From positions 24,835-88,834 of the forward strand of contig NZ_JFHC01000033.1 of assembly GCF_000698595.1 (NCBI RefSeq): a stretch of DNA of 64,000 nt. Direction: 5' to 3'. Below, in pieces: positions 1-9,135 of this stretch. This stretch comes from Caballeronia glathei. Its GTDB lineage: Bacteria; Pseudomonadota; Gammaproteobacteria; Burkholderiales; Burkholderiaceae. A program made the position numbers and the translations under genes. How positions within the stretch are numbered: position 1 is the stretch's first letter; each line of letters starts with the position of its first letter. The notes beneath the pieces were generated by a model. The model was not told the origin of the DNA, did no database searches, and saw only the letters and a program-made list of their open reading frames with translations.

Positions 1-2
1 CG

Positions 3-1028
3 ACGCTCGATCCGTCGCATCCGCAAGGCGCCGCGTTGTTCCGGCGTCTGATCGAAACCGCCGATCTGCTGATCACCTCCGATGCAACGGGTCTTGCCGA
101 ACTGCAACTCGACGGCGATACGCTGAGGCGAATCCAGCCCGCTCTCGTGACGCTCGCTGTGACGTCGTGGGCGACCCGTGCTGAATCCGGCACGCCCTCC
201 GCGTTCACCGATTTCACCCTCACGCATCATGCAGGCTATGCGTTTCATCAGGCGCGGCCCGTGCATGCGCCCGATCAGCAAGCGCCTGTCGCCTGCGCCG
301 ATCGCGAAGTGGCGCTCGCCACCGGTGTCGCGGCGGCGAATGCGGCACTCTGGGGTCTGCTCGAAGCGCAAATGAATGGTCATGGCCGCAGTATCGAATG
401 CGCGGAACTGGATGTTATCGCGCATCTGCTGATCGAACCGGTCGCCGATTACGGACGCGGCGAACGCAGCTTCAGCCGTCTGCGTGAGGAGCTGCAAGGC
501 ACCGAGGTCGCGGGCGGGCTAATCTGGCTTTTGCCATGCAAGGATGGCTTCGTGATGATTTCGCCGCGGGAACAGCATCAGTGGGAACGCTGGGTCGAGT
601 TGCTCGGCAATCCGACGTGGTCGCGCGATGAAACGCTTTGCGGCGAACGCACGGCGCGCAACGAGAACTGGATGACCTTGCAGGACGAGATGTCGAAGTG
701 GACGCGCGAGCACACGCGCGCCGACGTGTTCGAACGCGCGCAGGCGGCGCGCGTGGCGTGCTTCCCGGTAAGCGGTGCGCGCGATCTGCTGGAGAACGCT
801 CAATTGAATGCACGCGGCTTTTTCGATCGCTGGCAGGGCGCAGGCAACACGCCGTTGTCGATGCCTGGACTGCCATTTTCCATGCGCACGACATCCGGCG
901 CCGAGCTGCCGCGTGCACGCGAGGTGGTATCGCCCGTACTTGGCTCGGCCAATCGCGCCGTGTTCGAAGCGCGCCTCGGGCTGTCTGCGGAGGAAGTCGA
1001 AACCTTGCGCCGGCACGGAGTGGTGTGA
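3..1028 (+). CDS. Family III (CaiB/BaiF) CoA-transferase, 5'-truncated by window edge
   Basis: The reading frame is open to the first base of the window, so the true start lies upstream. The visible part, about 341 residues, begins with the TLDP...LFRRLIETADLLI block typical of the N-terminal Rossmann-like part of CaiB/BaiF CoA-transferases, which move CoA between carboxylic acids in the cytoplasm. A GHGRSIECAELDVIAHLL block (near base 390) matches the family's 'G-x-G-Q..D' region and keeps an Asp. The stop overlaps the start of the next CoA-transferase (TGATG), so the two are probably translationally coupled and may form a heteromer, as known for two-subunit members such as SmtAB or BbsEF. 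The substrate cannot be read from sequence. Confidence 0.9.
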   Translation, partial: TLDPSHPQGAALFRRLIETADLLITSDATGLAELQLDGDTLRRIQPALVTLAVTSWATRAESGTPSAFTDFTLTHHAGYAFHQARPVHAPDQQAPVACADREVALATGVAAANAALWGLLEAQMNGHGRSIECAELDVIAHLLIEPVADYGRGERSFSRLREELQGTEVAGGLIWLLPCKDGFVMISPREQHQWERWVELLGNPTWSRDETLCGERTARNENWMTLQDEMSKWTREHTRADVFERAQAARVACFPVSGARDLLENAQLNARGFFDRWQGAGNTPLSMPGLPFSMRTTSGAELPRAREVVSPVLGSANRAVFEARLGLSAEEVETLRRHGVV

Positions 1029-2197
1029 TGACACAGAAAACATTGGCGGGCTTGCGCGTCGTCGATTTCAGCTGGGTGCTGGCCGGCCCGATGACCACCA
1101 AGATGCTCGCGGGCATGGGCGCGGAGATCATCAAGATCGAATCGTCGACGCGGCGCGAACATACGCAGCGTCAGCCCTGGTGGGCCGTGGTGAACGCGGG
1201 CAAGAAAAGCTGCACGATCAACCTGAGCCGGCCGCAGGGCCCCGAGCTGATTCGCCGTCTGATCGCGCAGAGCGACATGGTTGTCGAAAATTTCTCGAAT
1301 GGCGTGCTGGCGAAATTTGGCCTCGACTACGCGACGCTCGCCAAAATTCGGGCCGATCTGATTTTTGTGTCTGCGTCGGGAACGGGCCGCGAAGGGCCGC
1401 AGCGTGACTCGCTCGCCTACGGTTCGCTGTTGCAGGCGTACAGCGGCCGCGCCAGCGTGGTCGGCACGCTGAACGAACGCGTCGAGGCAATGGGCATTCT
1501 GCCCGCGTGGACCGATCCGATCACGGCGTTGTGGGAAAGCTGCGCGGTGCTGGCGGCCATTCGACATCGGCGGGTGAGCGGGGAGGGCGCTTACATCGAC
1601 CTTTCGATGCTGGAGAGCACCGTCGCGCTGCTGCCGGAATTGCTGTTTCGCGAGGCGCTCGGCAGCGAGACGCCGACCGCGACCGGCGCACGCGAGCCGG
1701 ACGCCGCGCCATCCGGATGCTTCCGCTGCGCCGGCGACGACGCCTGGCTCGCCGTCTCCGTGAGCGACGACCGGCAGTGGCGCGCCCTTTGCGACGCCAT
1801 GCGCAAACCGGAATTAGCAGCCGATTCCCGCTTCGCCGATGCCGTCAGCCGCGTCACGCACCGCGCCGCGGCAGACGATCTGCTGGCTGCGTGGCTGCGC
1901 GTTCAACCGCCCGCGCGCGCGCTCGATGCACTGCAATCCCGCGGCGTGCCCGCGGCGCGTTCGCGGCACATCGGCGCGGTGATTGAAGACCCGTATTTCG
2001 CCGATGGCGGGCTGTTCCCCGTTCTCGCCGATGGCTCGCGCAGCATCGCGCTGCCGTGGCGCGACAGCGAAGGCTTTCGCGGCGACTTCGCGCCGCCGCC
2101 GCGGCTTGGCGAACACAACGACTACGTATTCGGCGAACTGCTCGGCCTAGATGCGCACGAAATCGAAACCTTGACCGAAGCGGGCGTGCTGCGTTGA
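1028..2197 (+). CDS. Family III (CaiB/BaiF) CoA-transferase, second subunit
   Basis: A 389-residue protein opening with LAGLRVVDFSWVLAGPMTTKMLAGMGAEIIKIES, the canonical N-terminus of CaiB/BaiF CoA-transferases (family size about 400 residues). The ATG overlaps the stop of the preceding CoA-transferase. The segment GAYIDLSMLESTVALLPELL corresponds to the family's active-site region. Here a Glu-Ser pair stands where the upstream protein has Leu-Asp, so only one partner may be catalytic (eye alignment). It is followed by an HMG-CoA-lyase-like gene in the same operon, which suggests activation of a hydroxy acid to its CoA thioester and then C-C cleavage. Confidence 0.92.
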   Translation: MTQKTLAGLRVVDFSWVLAGPMTTKMLAGMGAEIIKIESSTRREHTQRQPWWAVVNAGKKSCTINLSRPQGPELIRRLIAQSDMVVENFSNGVLAKFGLDYATLAKIRADLIFVSASGTGREGPQRDSLAYGSLLQAYSGRASVVGTLNERVEAMGILPAWTDPITALWESCAVLAAIRHRRVSGEGAYIDLSMLESTVALLPELLFREALGSETPTATGAREPDAAPSGCFRCAGDDAWLAVSVSDDRQWRALCDAMRKPELAADSRFADAVSRVTHRAAADDLLAAWLRVQPPARALDALQSRGVPAARSRHIGAVIEDPYFADGGLFPVLADGSRSIALPWRDSEGFRGDFAPPPRLGEHNDYVFGELLGLDAHEIETLTEAGVLR

Positions 2198-2241
2198 TGG
2201 CATCGGGCCCGTGGGAAGACCTATCCGAAGGAGCAGGGAAG

Positions 2242-3174
2242 ATGAAAGAAAAAGTGATGATTTGCGAAGTCGGGCCGCGCGACGGCTTGCAGATGGCGCA
2301 CGAGATCATGCCGACCGCGCTGAAAGCGCGCTGGATTGCGGCGATTGCCCAGGCGGGCGTCGGTGAGATCGAGGTCGGCAGTTTCGTTCCGCCGAAACTC
2401 GTTCCGCAGATGGCGGACACCGACGCCATCGTCAAGGCCGCACTGCAGCAGCCGGGCTTGCGCGTGATGGCGCTGGTGCCTAATCTGCGCGGCGCGCAGG
2501 CGGCGTACGCAGCGGGCGCACATGGCGTCGGCGTACCGGTCTCGGTGAGCGAAGGCCACAGCCGCTCGAACACGCGCAAGGGCACCATGGAGCAGGTGGC
2601 GGAAGTGCGGCGCATCGTCGAATGGGCTCGGGAGCAGGAGCGGCCCATGGCGATCGAGCCGGGTTGCGCGACCGCCTTCGGCTGCGCGATCGATGGCGTC
2701 ATTCCGCTGCAAAAAGTGATCGAGACGGCCGTGGCGCTGGCCGAAGCGGGCGTGGATGCTGTCGCGCTCGCCGATACCGTCGGCTATGGCAATCCCGTTC
2801 AGGTGCGCAGGATGGTCAAGGCCGTGCGCGCCGAAATCGGCGGCAAGCTAACCAAGCTGCATCTGCACGACACCATGGGGCTCGGGCTCGCGAATGCGCT
2901 GGCGGGACTCGAAGAGGGCATCCGTTTCTTCGATTCGGCGCTCGCGGGTCTGGGCGGCTGTCCGTTCGCGCCGGGCGCGTCGGGCAACATCGTCACGGAA
3001 GATCTCGTGTTCATGCTGGAGAGCATGGGCTTCGATACCGGCATCGACCTGGACCGGCTGATTGCCGCGCGCGAGCTGCTGCACGAAGGCCTGCCCGGCG
3101 AGCCGATGTACGGTCAGGTGCCGAAGGCCGGCATTCCGAAGACGTTTCGTCAAGAGGCCGAGCTTCATGTCTAG
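2242..3174 (+). CDS. Hydroxymethylglutaryl-CoA lyase-like aldolase (HMGL family)
   Basis: A 310-residue TIM-barrel lyase. VGPRDGLQ is near residues 10-17, the metal-binding HLHDTMG near residue 207, and the catalytic Cys loop GLGGCPFAPGASGN near 237-250. HMGL-family enzymes cleave 3-hydroxy-3-methylglutaryl-CoA or related tertiary hydroxyacyl-CoAs to acetyl-CoA plus a keto acid. I chose the ATG at 2242 because GAAGGAG lies just upstream. An in-frame ATG at 2197 overlaps the previous stop and is an alternative. With the two CoA-transferases this forms an activate-then-cleave unit. Leucine degradation is less likely because no methylcrotonyl-CoA carboxylase genes are present; citramalyl-CoA or a similar substrate is possible. 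Confidence 0.9.
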   Translation: MKEKVMICEVGPRDGLQMAHEIMPTALKARWIAAIAQAGVGEIEVGSFVPPKLVPQMADTDAIVKAALQQPGLRVMALVPNLRGAQAAYAAGAHGVGVPVSVSEGHSRSNTRKGTMEQVAEVRRIVEWAREQERPMAIEPGCATAFGCAIDGVIPLQKVIETAVALAEAGVDAVALADTVGYGNPVQVRRMVKAVRAEIGGKLTKLHLHDTMGLGLANALAGLEEGIRFFDSALAGLGGCPFAPGASGNIVTEDLVFMLESMGFDTGIDLDRLIAARELLHEGLPGEPMYGQVPKAGIPKTFRQEAELHV

Positions 3175-3294
3175 CGGGAGTGTGCGCTCGCCCCTTCCTA
3201 CTGGCATGACCCGATTGTGAGCGTTCACGCGTTTGATTATCTTGTGGTTCACTGTGCCCCCGTCCGGCGCGCTATTGCCGGCAAGGAGACCGAG

Positions 3295-4653
3295 GTGCAA
3301 CCCAGCCCGCAAGATAGTCCGGGCGCGTCCCCCGACGCGCCCGGTGATTACCTGACGCGCGCCGAGACGCTCGCGCTGCTGCAAATCAAGCTGCAAACGT
3401 TGTACGCCTACGTCAGCCGCGGCTGGATTCGCAGCGTGCCGCAGGGCGACAAGGGACGCCGCCTCTACGCGCGGCAGGACGTCGAACGCATGAAGTCGCG
3501 CGCCGATGCCCGCAGCGGTCACGCGCCCGTCGCCGCGGCCGCGATGCGCTGGGGCGAGCCGATCATCTCGAGCACGCTCACCGAGATCACCGCAGAAGGC
3601 CCGCGTTATCGCGGCGTCGCAGCGCTCGAACTGGCCCGCAGGGGGCAATCCTTTGAACAGGTCGTGAAAGCGCTTTGGAATCCCGGCAACGACGTGACCT
3701 TGTCGTGGCAGCCGTGCGCGCGCACGCTGCGCTTTGCCGACGCCTGGTCGCGCACGGCGGGCCCGCAACCGCGCCGCGAACTCGTGCGTTTCTTTGCCGA
3801 CATCGCGTTGCGCTTCGGGGGCGAGCATCTGCGCGCGTTGCAGGCCGGCGATGCACAGTTCATCGAATGCAGCCGCATGATCGCGACCATGGCGCACTGT
3901 CTCGCTCATCTGCGCCGCGCGTCTTCGGGCGCCGCAGCCAGTCTCACGCGCAAGCGCACGGACGGCCTCGCGGCGACGCTCTTGACTGTGCTGGGCGGGA
4001 CCGCATCGCCCGGGCACTGCGCCGCGCTCGATGCCGCGCTCGTGCTGTGCGCCGATCACGAACTCGCGCAGGCGACCTTCGTGGCGCGCATCGCGGCATC
4101 GGCGGGGGCGGATATCGGCGAATGCGTGGCGGCGGCGATCCTCACGCAAACCGGACTCACGTCCGCGCGATCATACGAAGCCACCGAAGACCTGTTGCGC
4201 GCGTGCAGGACGATCACGCAGGCGCAACGGCTCTTCAAGGAGCACTACGCCGCGCATCGCAATCTGCCGGGCTTCAACCATCCGCTGTATCCGGACGGCG
4301 ACCCGCGCGCGAAGTATCTGATCGACCTCGCGCGGCGGCTCGAAGGACGACATGCCGCGGTTGAACCGCTCTTCGCGGCGCTCGATATCGCTGCCGGATA
4401 TGGCTGCCTGCCGAGCCTCGAAATCGGCCTGACGATGCTGACCGTTGCATTGGGTCTGCCGCCGCGCAGCGCGTTTTCCTTGTTCATCATCAGCCGTTCG
4501 GCGGGGTGGGTGGCGCATATCATCGAACAGCGCGAGTCCGGTGCGCTGATTCGTCCGCGTGCCGATTACCTTCAGGCAGGGCCGGCGCAGGGAAGGGCGG
4601 AAGGCCAACAGTCCGTCGATGGCGCATGGTTGGCGACGATCTTGCCGCCCTGA
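3295..4653 (+). CDS. Citrate synthase-like protein with N-terminal MerR/excisionase-type HTH
   Basis: A 452-residue fusion. Residues about 18-65 (YLTRAETLALLQIKLQTLYAYVSRGWIRS...RLYARQDVERM) form an excisionase/MerR-like DNA-binding helix-turn-helix. The rest is citrate-synthase-like, with LPGFNHPLYPDGDPRAKYL (active-site His loop) and SAGWVAHIIEQRE near the C-terminus. By eye, the catalytic Asp segment (PNVD in citrate synthase) reads PSLE here, so Glu replaces Asp. The GTG at 3295 follows AAGGAGA; an upstream GTG at 3217 is in frame but has no ribosome site. It could be a catabolic citrate-synthase-type enzyme or a CoA-ester-sensing regulator of the operon. Confidence 0.85.
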   Translation: MQPSPQDSPGASPDAPGDYLTRAETLALLQIKLQTLYAYVSRGWIRSVPQGDKGRRLYARQDVERMKSRADARSGHAPVAAAAMRWGEPIISSTLTEITAEGPRYRGVAALELARRGQSFEQVVKALWNPGNDVTLSWQPCARTLRFADAWSRTAGPQPRRELVRFFADIALRFGGEHLRALQAGDAQFIECSRMIATMAHCLAHLRRASSGAAASLTRKRTDGLAATLLTVLGGTASPGHCAALDAALVLCADHELAQATFVARIAASAGADIGECVAAAILTQTGLTSARSYEATEDLLRACRTITQAQRLFKEHYAAHRNLPGFNHPLYPDGDPRAKYLIDLARRLEGRHAAVEPLFAALDIAAGYGCLPSLEIGLTMLTVALGLPPRSAFSLFIISRSAGWVAHIIEQRESGALIRPRADYLQAGPAQGRAEGQQSVDGAWLATILPP

Positions 4654-4682
4654 ACCCTGAGCACGACACAGCACGAGACAAG

Positions 4683-4705
4683 CGGCCCGCGCAAGGGCCG
4701 TTTTT
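4683..4705 (+). terminator. Rho-independent terminator after the citrate-synthase-like gene
   Basis: The perfect hairpin CGGCCC - GCGCAA - GGGCCG is followed directly by five T residues, 29 bases after the stop codon at 4653. It separates the CoA-transferase/lyase operon from the downstream MFS genes. Confidence 0.85.
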
Positions 4706-4956
4706 CATTTGGCGCCTCGGCGCGCGCCACGCCGGGTTCATGTTGATTCAACGATCAAGTATTGTGGGCCATCGCGTGCGTCACTAGACTGGGCCAATCG
4801 AAAGGAGACAGCGGCCCGGACGGCGATTCAGACAAGCTCGCGCGCCACACGATGCGATGCAAGCCCGCAGGGTCCTCATCGAATAACTAGTCCCGACATT
4901 CACGACCGGCACGGTACGCCTTCGATATCCAGCCGGCTGCACAGGAGGAGAAGAGG
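4706..4956. other. Intergenic region with the MFS operon promoter
   Basis: About 250 bases lie between the terminator and the first MFS gene, with no supportable ORF. The region should hold the promoter for the MFS-MFS-lactonase operon, but I could not identify a convincing -35/-10 pair. A strong ribosome site (GGAGGAGAAGAGG) precedes the ATG at 4957. Confidence 0.4.
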
Positions 4957-6405
4957 ATGAATACCCCCAACAGGGCCATCGGCGCGGATGTCGTCGGCTC
5001 GCTCGACAGCGCGGATTATCCGTCGCGCGTCATCACGGCTGGCGGCGTGACCGCGCGCTTCGACCGTCTGCCGATGACCGCCACGCTATGGAAGCTGCTC
5101 ACCCTCGTCGCACTCGGCGGCTTCTTCGAACTCTATGACGTGTACTTCGCGGGCTATATCGCGCCGGGTCTGTTCCGCTCGGGCATCCTCACACCGACCA
5201 CGGCCAGTTTCTTCGCGATGAACGGCCTCGCCGGCTTTCTGGCGTCGCTGTTCATCGGGCTCTTCATCGGCACGATCTGCTTCGGCAGTCTCGCGGACCG
5301 CTTCGGCCGCCGCCGTGTGTTCGCCGCATCGATGCTGTGGTATTGCATCGCGACCATCTTTATCGCGTTTCAGGACACGGCGCTCGGGCTGAACGTGTGG
5401 CGCCTGATCTGCGGCATCGGCGTCGGCGTGCAGTACGTGACGATCGATTCCTACGTCTCGGAGCTGACGCCGCGTCATGCGCGCGGCATGGCATTCGGGC
5501 TCGTGTACGGCGTGGCGCAAATCTGCGCGCCGCTGATCGCGTTTCTCGCGTGGGTGCTGGTGCCGATCGCACCGCTCGGCTTCGAAGGCTGGCGCTGGGT
5601 GATCGCGCTCGGTTCGGCGGGCGCGCTGCTCGTGTGGTATCTGCAACTGCGTCTGCCGGAGTCGCCGCGCTGGCTCGTGCAGAAAGGCCGTCTCGAAGAA
5701 GCCGAGCGCGTGATGCAGATGATCGAAACCCGCGTACGCCACGAATACGGCAAGGCACTGCCCGCGCCCACCGAAGCGCCGGAAGCCGAGGAGCAGAAGG
5801 GCACGCTGCGCGAAGCGTTCAGCCCGCAGTATCGCAGCCGCACACTGATGCTCGTCGTCGTGAACTTCTTTCAGACCATCGGTTATTACGGCTTCGTGAG
5901 CTGGATTCCGACACTGCTCATCGCCAAAGGCATCATGGTGACGCGCAGCCTCGAATACACCTTCCTGATCGTGCTGCTCTATCCGATCGCGCCGTTCATC
6001 GTCATGCTGGTTGCCGACCGTTTCGAGCGTAAATGGCAACTGGTGTGGAGTGCGATATCGGTAGCGGTGATCGGCGTGATCTTCTCGATGCTCAAGGCGC
6101 CTGGCTGGCTGATCGCGGTGGGTATCGCGCAGACGCTGGTGGTCAACTGGCTTTCGACGATCGTGCATACCTATCAGGCCGAGTTGTTCCCGACTCGCAT
6201 GCGGGCGGGCGCGGTGGGCTTCGTGTATTCGTGGAGCCGGCTGTCGTCGATCTTTGTTGGCTTCGTCATTGCGTTCTTCCTGCGCGAGTTCGGTGTGCCG
6301 GGCGTGTTCGCGTTCATCGGCGCGGCGATGGCGATCGTCGTAGTTGCGGTTGCGCTCTTCGGACCACGCACGACGGGCCTTGCCCTCGACGATATCGCGC
6401 GGTGA
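4957..6405 (+). CDS. MFS transporter (12-TM, sugar/aromatic-acid type), first of a tandem pair
   Basis: A 482-residue inner-membrane carrier. After a hydrophilic N-terminus of about 40 residues the first helix starts at LWKLLTLVALGGFFELYD, whose acidic F-E-x-Y-D end is common in this MFS branch. The cytoplasmic loop motif ADRFGRRRVF follows helices 2-3, and PESPRWLVQKGRLEEAE marks the central loop after helix 6. It is strongly similar to the next gene along its whole length, so the pair arose by tandem duplication. It sits after the CoA-transferase operon and before a second carrier and a lactonase, and probably imports an organic acid or sugar acid. Confidence 0.92.
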   Translation: MNTPNRAIGADVVGSLDSADYPSRVITAGGVTARFDRLPMTATLWKLLTLVALGGFFELYDVYFAGYIAPGLFRSGILTPTTASFFAMNGLAGFLASLFIGLFIGTICFGSLADRFGRRRVFAASMLWYCIATIFIAFQDTALGLNVWRLICGIGVGVQYVTIDSYVSELTPRHARGMAFGLVYGVAQICAPLIAFLAWVLVPIAPLGFEGWRWVIALGSAGALLVWYLQLRLPESPRWLVQKGRLEEAERVMQMIETRVRHEYGKALPAPTEAPEAEEQKGTLREAFSPQYRSRTLMLVVVNFFQTIGYYGFVSWIPTLLIAKGIMVTRSLEYTFLIVLLYPIAPFIVMLVADRFERKWQLVWSAISVAVIGVIFSMLKAPGWLIAVGIAQTLVVNWLSTIVHTYQAELFPTRMRAGAVGFVYSWSRLSSIFVGFVIAFFLREFGVPGVFAFIGAAMAIVVVAVALFGPRTTGLALDDIAR

Positions 6406-6430
6406 TCAGTCAGTCTTAGCGGAGCAGCCA

Positions 6431-7825
6431 ATGGATTCCGTAGACCCCAGCGTCGTATCCGGCACCATCAACGGACGACTGGACCGCCTGCCGATGACCC
6501 GGCACATGTGGACGCTCGTGATGCTGATCGCTGCGGGCGGCCTCTTTGAGCAATATGACATCTACTTCACCGGCTATATCGCGCCGGGTCTGTTCCAGAG
6601 CAAGCTGCTGACTTCGACCACTGCGTCGTTTTTCGATCTCAACGGTCTGGCGGCCTTTCTCGCGTCGCTGTTCGTGGGCCTTTTCATCGGCACGATCTGC
6701 TTTAGCTATATCGCGGATCGCTTCGGCCGGCGCGCAGTGTTTCTCGGTTCGATGATCTGGTACAGCGTCACGACCTTCATCCTGGCGTTTCAGGGTTCGG
6801 TGCATGGTCTTGAAGTCTGGCGTCTGATAGGCGGCATTGGCATTGGTGTCGAGATGATCACGATCGATACCTACATCTCCGAACTCGCGCCGCGCGGCGC
6901 GCGTGGCCAGGCGTTCGCGCTGTTCTACGGGCTTGCGCAGATCAGCGCGCCGCTCGTCGCCTTTCTCGCGTGGATGTTGGTGCCGGCCAGGCCCTTCGGC
7001 TTCGATGGCTGGCGCTGGGTGATCCTGTTCGGCTCGTTCGGCGCGGCGCTCGTGCTGTACCTGCGGCGCGGCTTGCCGGAGTCGCCGCGCTGGCTCGCGC
7101 AACACGGCAGGCTCGCCGAAGCGGACCGCGTGCTGTCCGCGATCGAGGCGAAAGTGCAGGCGGAGTATGGCAAGCCCTTGCCCGAGCCGGAGAAGGTGGT
7201 CGGCACGGTGCATCCGCAGGGGCGCATCGCCGAGATGTTCGGGCCGGTTTATCGCATGCGCACCATCATGCTGATGATCGTGAACTTCTGCCAGACCATC
7301 GGCTATTACGGCTTCGTGAGCTGGATTCCGACTCTGTTGATCGCGAAGGGCATTCTCGTCACGCGCAGCCTCGAATACACGTTTCTCATCGTCCTGACCT
7401 ATCCGGTTGCGCCGCTCATCGTGATGCTCGTCATCGACCGGTTCGAGCGTAAATGGCAGCTCGTTTGCAGCGTGATTTCGGTGGCCATCATCGGCACGAT
7501 CTTCGCCATGCTCGATGCGCCCGGCTGGCTCATCGTCGTCGGTTGTCTGCAAACGCTTGTCGTCAACTGGATGTCGACCATCGTGCATGCGTATCAATCG
7601 GAATTGTTTCCGACGTGGATGCGGGCGCGCGCGGTCGGCTTCGTGTTTTCGTGGAGCCGGCTGAGTTCGATTTTCGCGGGCTTCTTCATTGCCTACTTTC
7701 TGCGGGCGTTCGGGCAGGCTGGCGTATTTGCATTCATCGGCGGTGCGATGGCGATCATCGCCACGACGGTTGCGTGGCTCGGTCCGCGCGTGACGGGGCG
7801 TGCGCTGGAGGAGATCGCGCATTGA
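6431..7825 (+). CDS. MFS transporter, second of a tandem pair
   Basis: A 464-residue carrier sharing long blocks with the preceding gene (for example TIGYYGFVSWIPTLLIAKGI, then VTRSLEYTFLIVL and DRFERKWQLV). It carries ADRFGRRAVF and PESPRWLAQHGRLAEADR. GGAG at 6421-6424 precedes the ATG, only 25 bases after the upstream stop, so the two are cotranscribed. Its stop overlaps the TTG start of the lactonase gene. Keeping two similar carriers side by side suggests different substrates or affinities within one pathway. Confidence 0.92.
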   Translation: MDSVDPSVVSGTINGRLDRLPMTRHMWTLVMLIAAGGLFEQYDIYFTGYIAPGLFQSKLLTSTTASFFDLNGLAAFLASLFVGLFIGTICFSYIADRFGRRAVFLGSMIWYSVTTFILAFQGSVHGLEVWRLIGGIGIGVEMITIDTYISELAPRGARGQAFALFYGLAQISAPLVAFLAWMLVPARPFGFDGWRWVILFGSFGAALVLYLRRGLPESPRWLAQHGRLAEADRVLSAIEAKVQAEYGKPLPEPEKVVGTVHPQGRIAEMFGPVYRMRTIMLMIVNFCQTIGYYGFVSWIPTLLIAKGILVTRSLEYTFLIVLTYPVAPLIVMLVIDRFERKWQLVCSVISVAIIGTIFAMLDAPGWLIVVGCLQTLVVNWMSTIVHAYQSELFPTWMRARAVGFVFSWSRLSSIFAGFFIAYFLRAFGQAGVFAFIGGAMAIIATTVAWLGPRVTGRALEEIAH

Positions 7826-8703
7826 ACCCGATAGAGCGGGTCGGCGATACGCGCGATGTGCTCGGCGAATCCGCGTTCTGGTCCGCCGCGGAGCAGGCGC
7901 TGAACTGGGTCGATATCCGCAGCCAGTTGATTCGCCGTCGCAAGTGGAGCGATGACCACACGGAAAGCTGGCCAATGCCCGAACTGGTCGGCTCGATCGC
8001 GCCGTGCGCGTCGCGGCGCGGCCTCATCGTGGCGCTGCGTTCGGCCATTGCCTTCTTCGATACGGCGACGGGCGCGCTCGAACGCTTCGACGCGCCGCAC
8101 GCCGGCCAGCCGCAGATGCGCTTCAACGATGGCAAATGCGATCGGCAGGGCCGCTTCTGGGTCGGCTCGATGGATGACATCGGCCGGGGTCCGGTGGGCG
8201 CGCTGTATCGCTTCGAGGCGGGGCGTTACACGCGCGTGATCGAAGGCGTGGCGGTGCCCAACAGTCTGTGCTTCTCGCCTGATGGCGCGACGATGTACTT
8301 CGCCGACGGTATCGAGCCGGTGATCTGGGCGTTTCCGTTCGATACCGTGACCGGCGAGCCGGGCGAGCGGCGTCTATTTGCGCGGCTTGCGCCCGGTGCA
8401 GGGATTCCCGATGGCGCAACCGTCGATCGCGACGGCTATCTATGGAGCACGCAATATGGCGGCGGCGTTGTGACGCGTTACGCACCGAACGGACGCATCG
8501 ACCGCGTGGTGCCGATGCCGGTCACGCAGCCGGCAAGCTGCACGTTCGGGGGGCCGGACATGCGCACGCTGTTCATCACGAGCGCGACACGCAAGCTTTC
8601 CGAGGATGCGTTGCAACGCCAGCCGCTTGCGGGCGCGTTGTTCTCGCTGCACACCGATATCGAAGGCTGCCCGGAATCGTCGTACGCCGTTGGTGTTCGC
8701 TGA
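7822..8703 (+). CDS. SMP-30/gluconolactonase-family lactonase
   Basis: A 293-residue six-bladed beta-propeller of the SMP-30/gluconolaconase/LRE family, cytoplasmic, hydrolysing sugar-acid lactones. Expected metal ligands are present: Glu in VLGESAFW near residue 17, Asn/Asp in MRFNDGKCDRQGRFWVGSM, Asn in VAVPNSLCFSPDG and Asp in GIPDGATVDRDGYLW. The TTG start at 7822 overlaps the upstream stop. It supports a sugar-acid or lactone substrate for the adjacent MFS carriers. Confidence 0.9.
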   Translation: MNPIERVGDTRDVLGESAFWSAAEQALNWVDIRSQLIRRRKWSDDHTESWPMPELVGSIAPCASRRGLIVALRSAIAFFDTATGALERFDAPHAGQPQMRFNDGKCDRQGRFWVGSMDDIGRGPVGALYRFEAGRYTRVIEGVAVPNSLCFSPDGATMYFADGIEPVIWAFPFDTVTGEPGERRLFARLAPGAGIPDGATVDRDGYLWSTQYGGGVVTRYAPNGRIDRVVPMPVTQPASCTFGGPDMRTLFITSATRKLSEDALQRQPLAGALFSLHTDIEGCPESSYAVGVR

Positions 8704-9135
8704 TTCTGCTAGCGGCGTTCACGAATTGCGCTGGCGAAAAGGCTGCCAGAGTTCACTAGCAACGACGCGGGAAGAGGCAGACAGCCGATTGACCCGAATT
8801 GCGTTTCAGCAACCCGCGAGCGGTCGAATGTCCGTCAATTTTGCTGGCGCGTTCAATGCGTCCTTTGATTCCGTTAAGGCGTCCGGCAATGGGCGGTAAG
8901 GCTTCCAATGACGGTGGCGGACGACACAGGTAGTCGAGTGGCGAAGGTGGCGGCGGTGCTTCGGCCGTCTGGCCCAGGCCCGCTCACGCGCGTCCGATCG
9001 GCGCGGCAGATCAGGCGGATTGACAAAACGCTGCCGAAGTCGTGTCACTTTCACGTCCGTCCACGGCAGCCGACAGATCACTCAACAGTGATTCGACGCA
9101 AAGCAGAGGGCCCTTGGCCTGCTCGCTAAAAATTC
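8704..9135. other. 432-base gap with an IS-end-like motif, no gene seen
   Basis: No credible coding sequence lies between the convergent lactonase and dioxygenase genes. At about 8830-8850 it contains GTCCGTCAATTTTGCTGGCG, close to the core of the 140-bp repeats at 27,401 (GTCCGTTAATTTTGCCGGCG) and to a reverse-oriented copy of the core near 13,340. This suggests the scar or terminal region of a mobile element. No transposase fragment was recognised. Confidence 0.45.
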
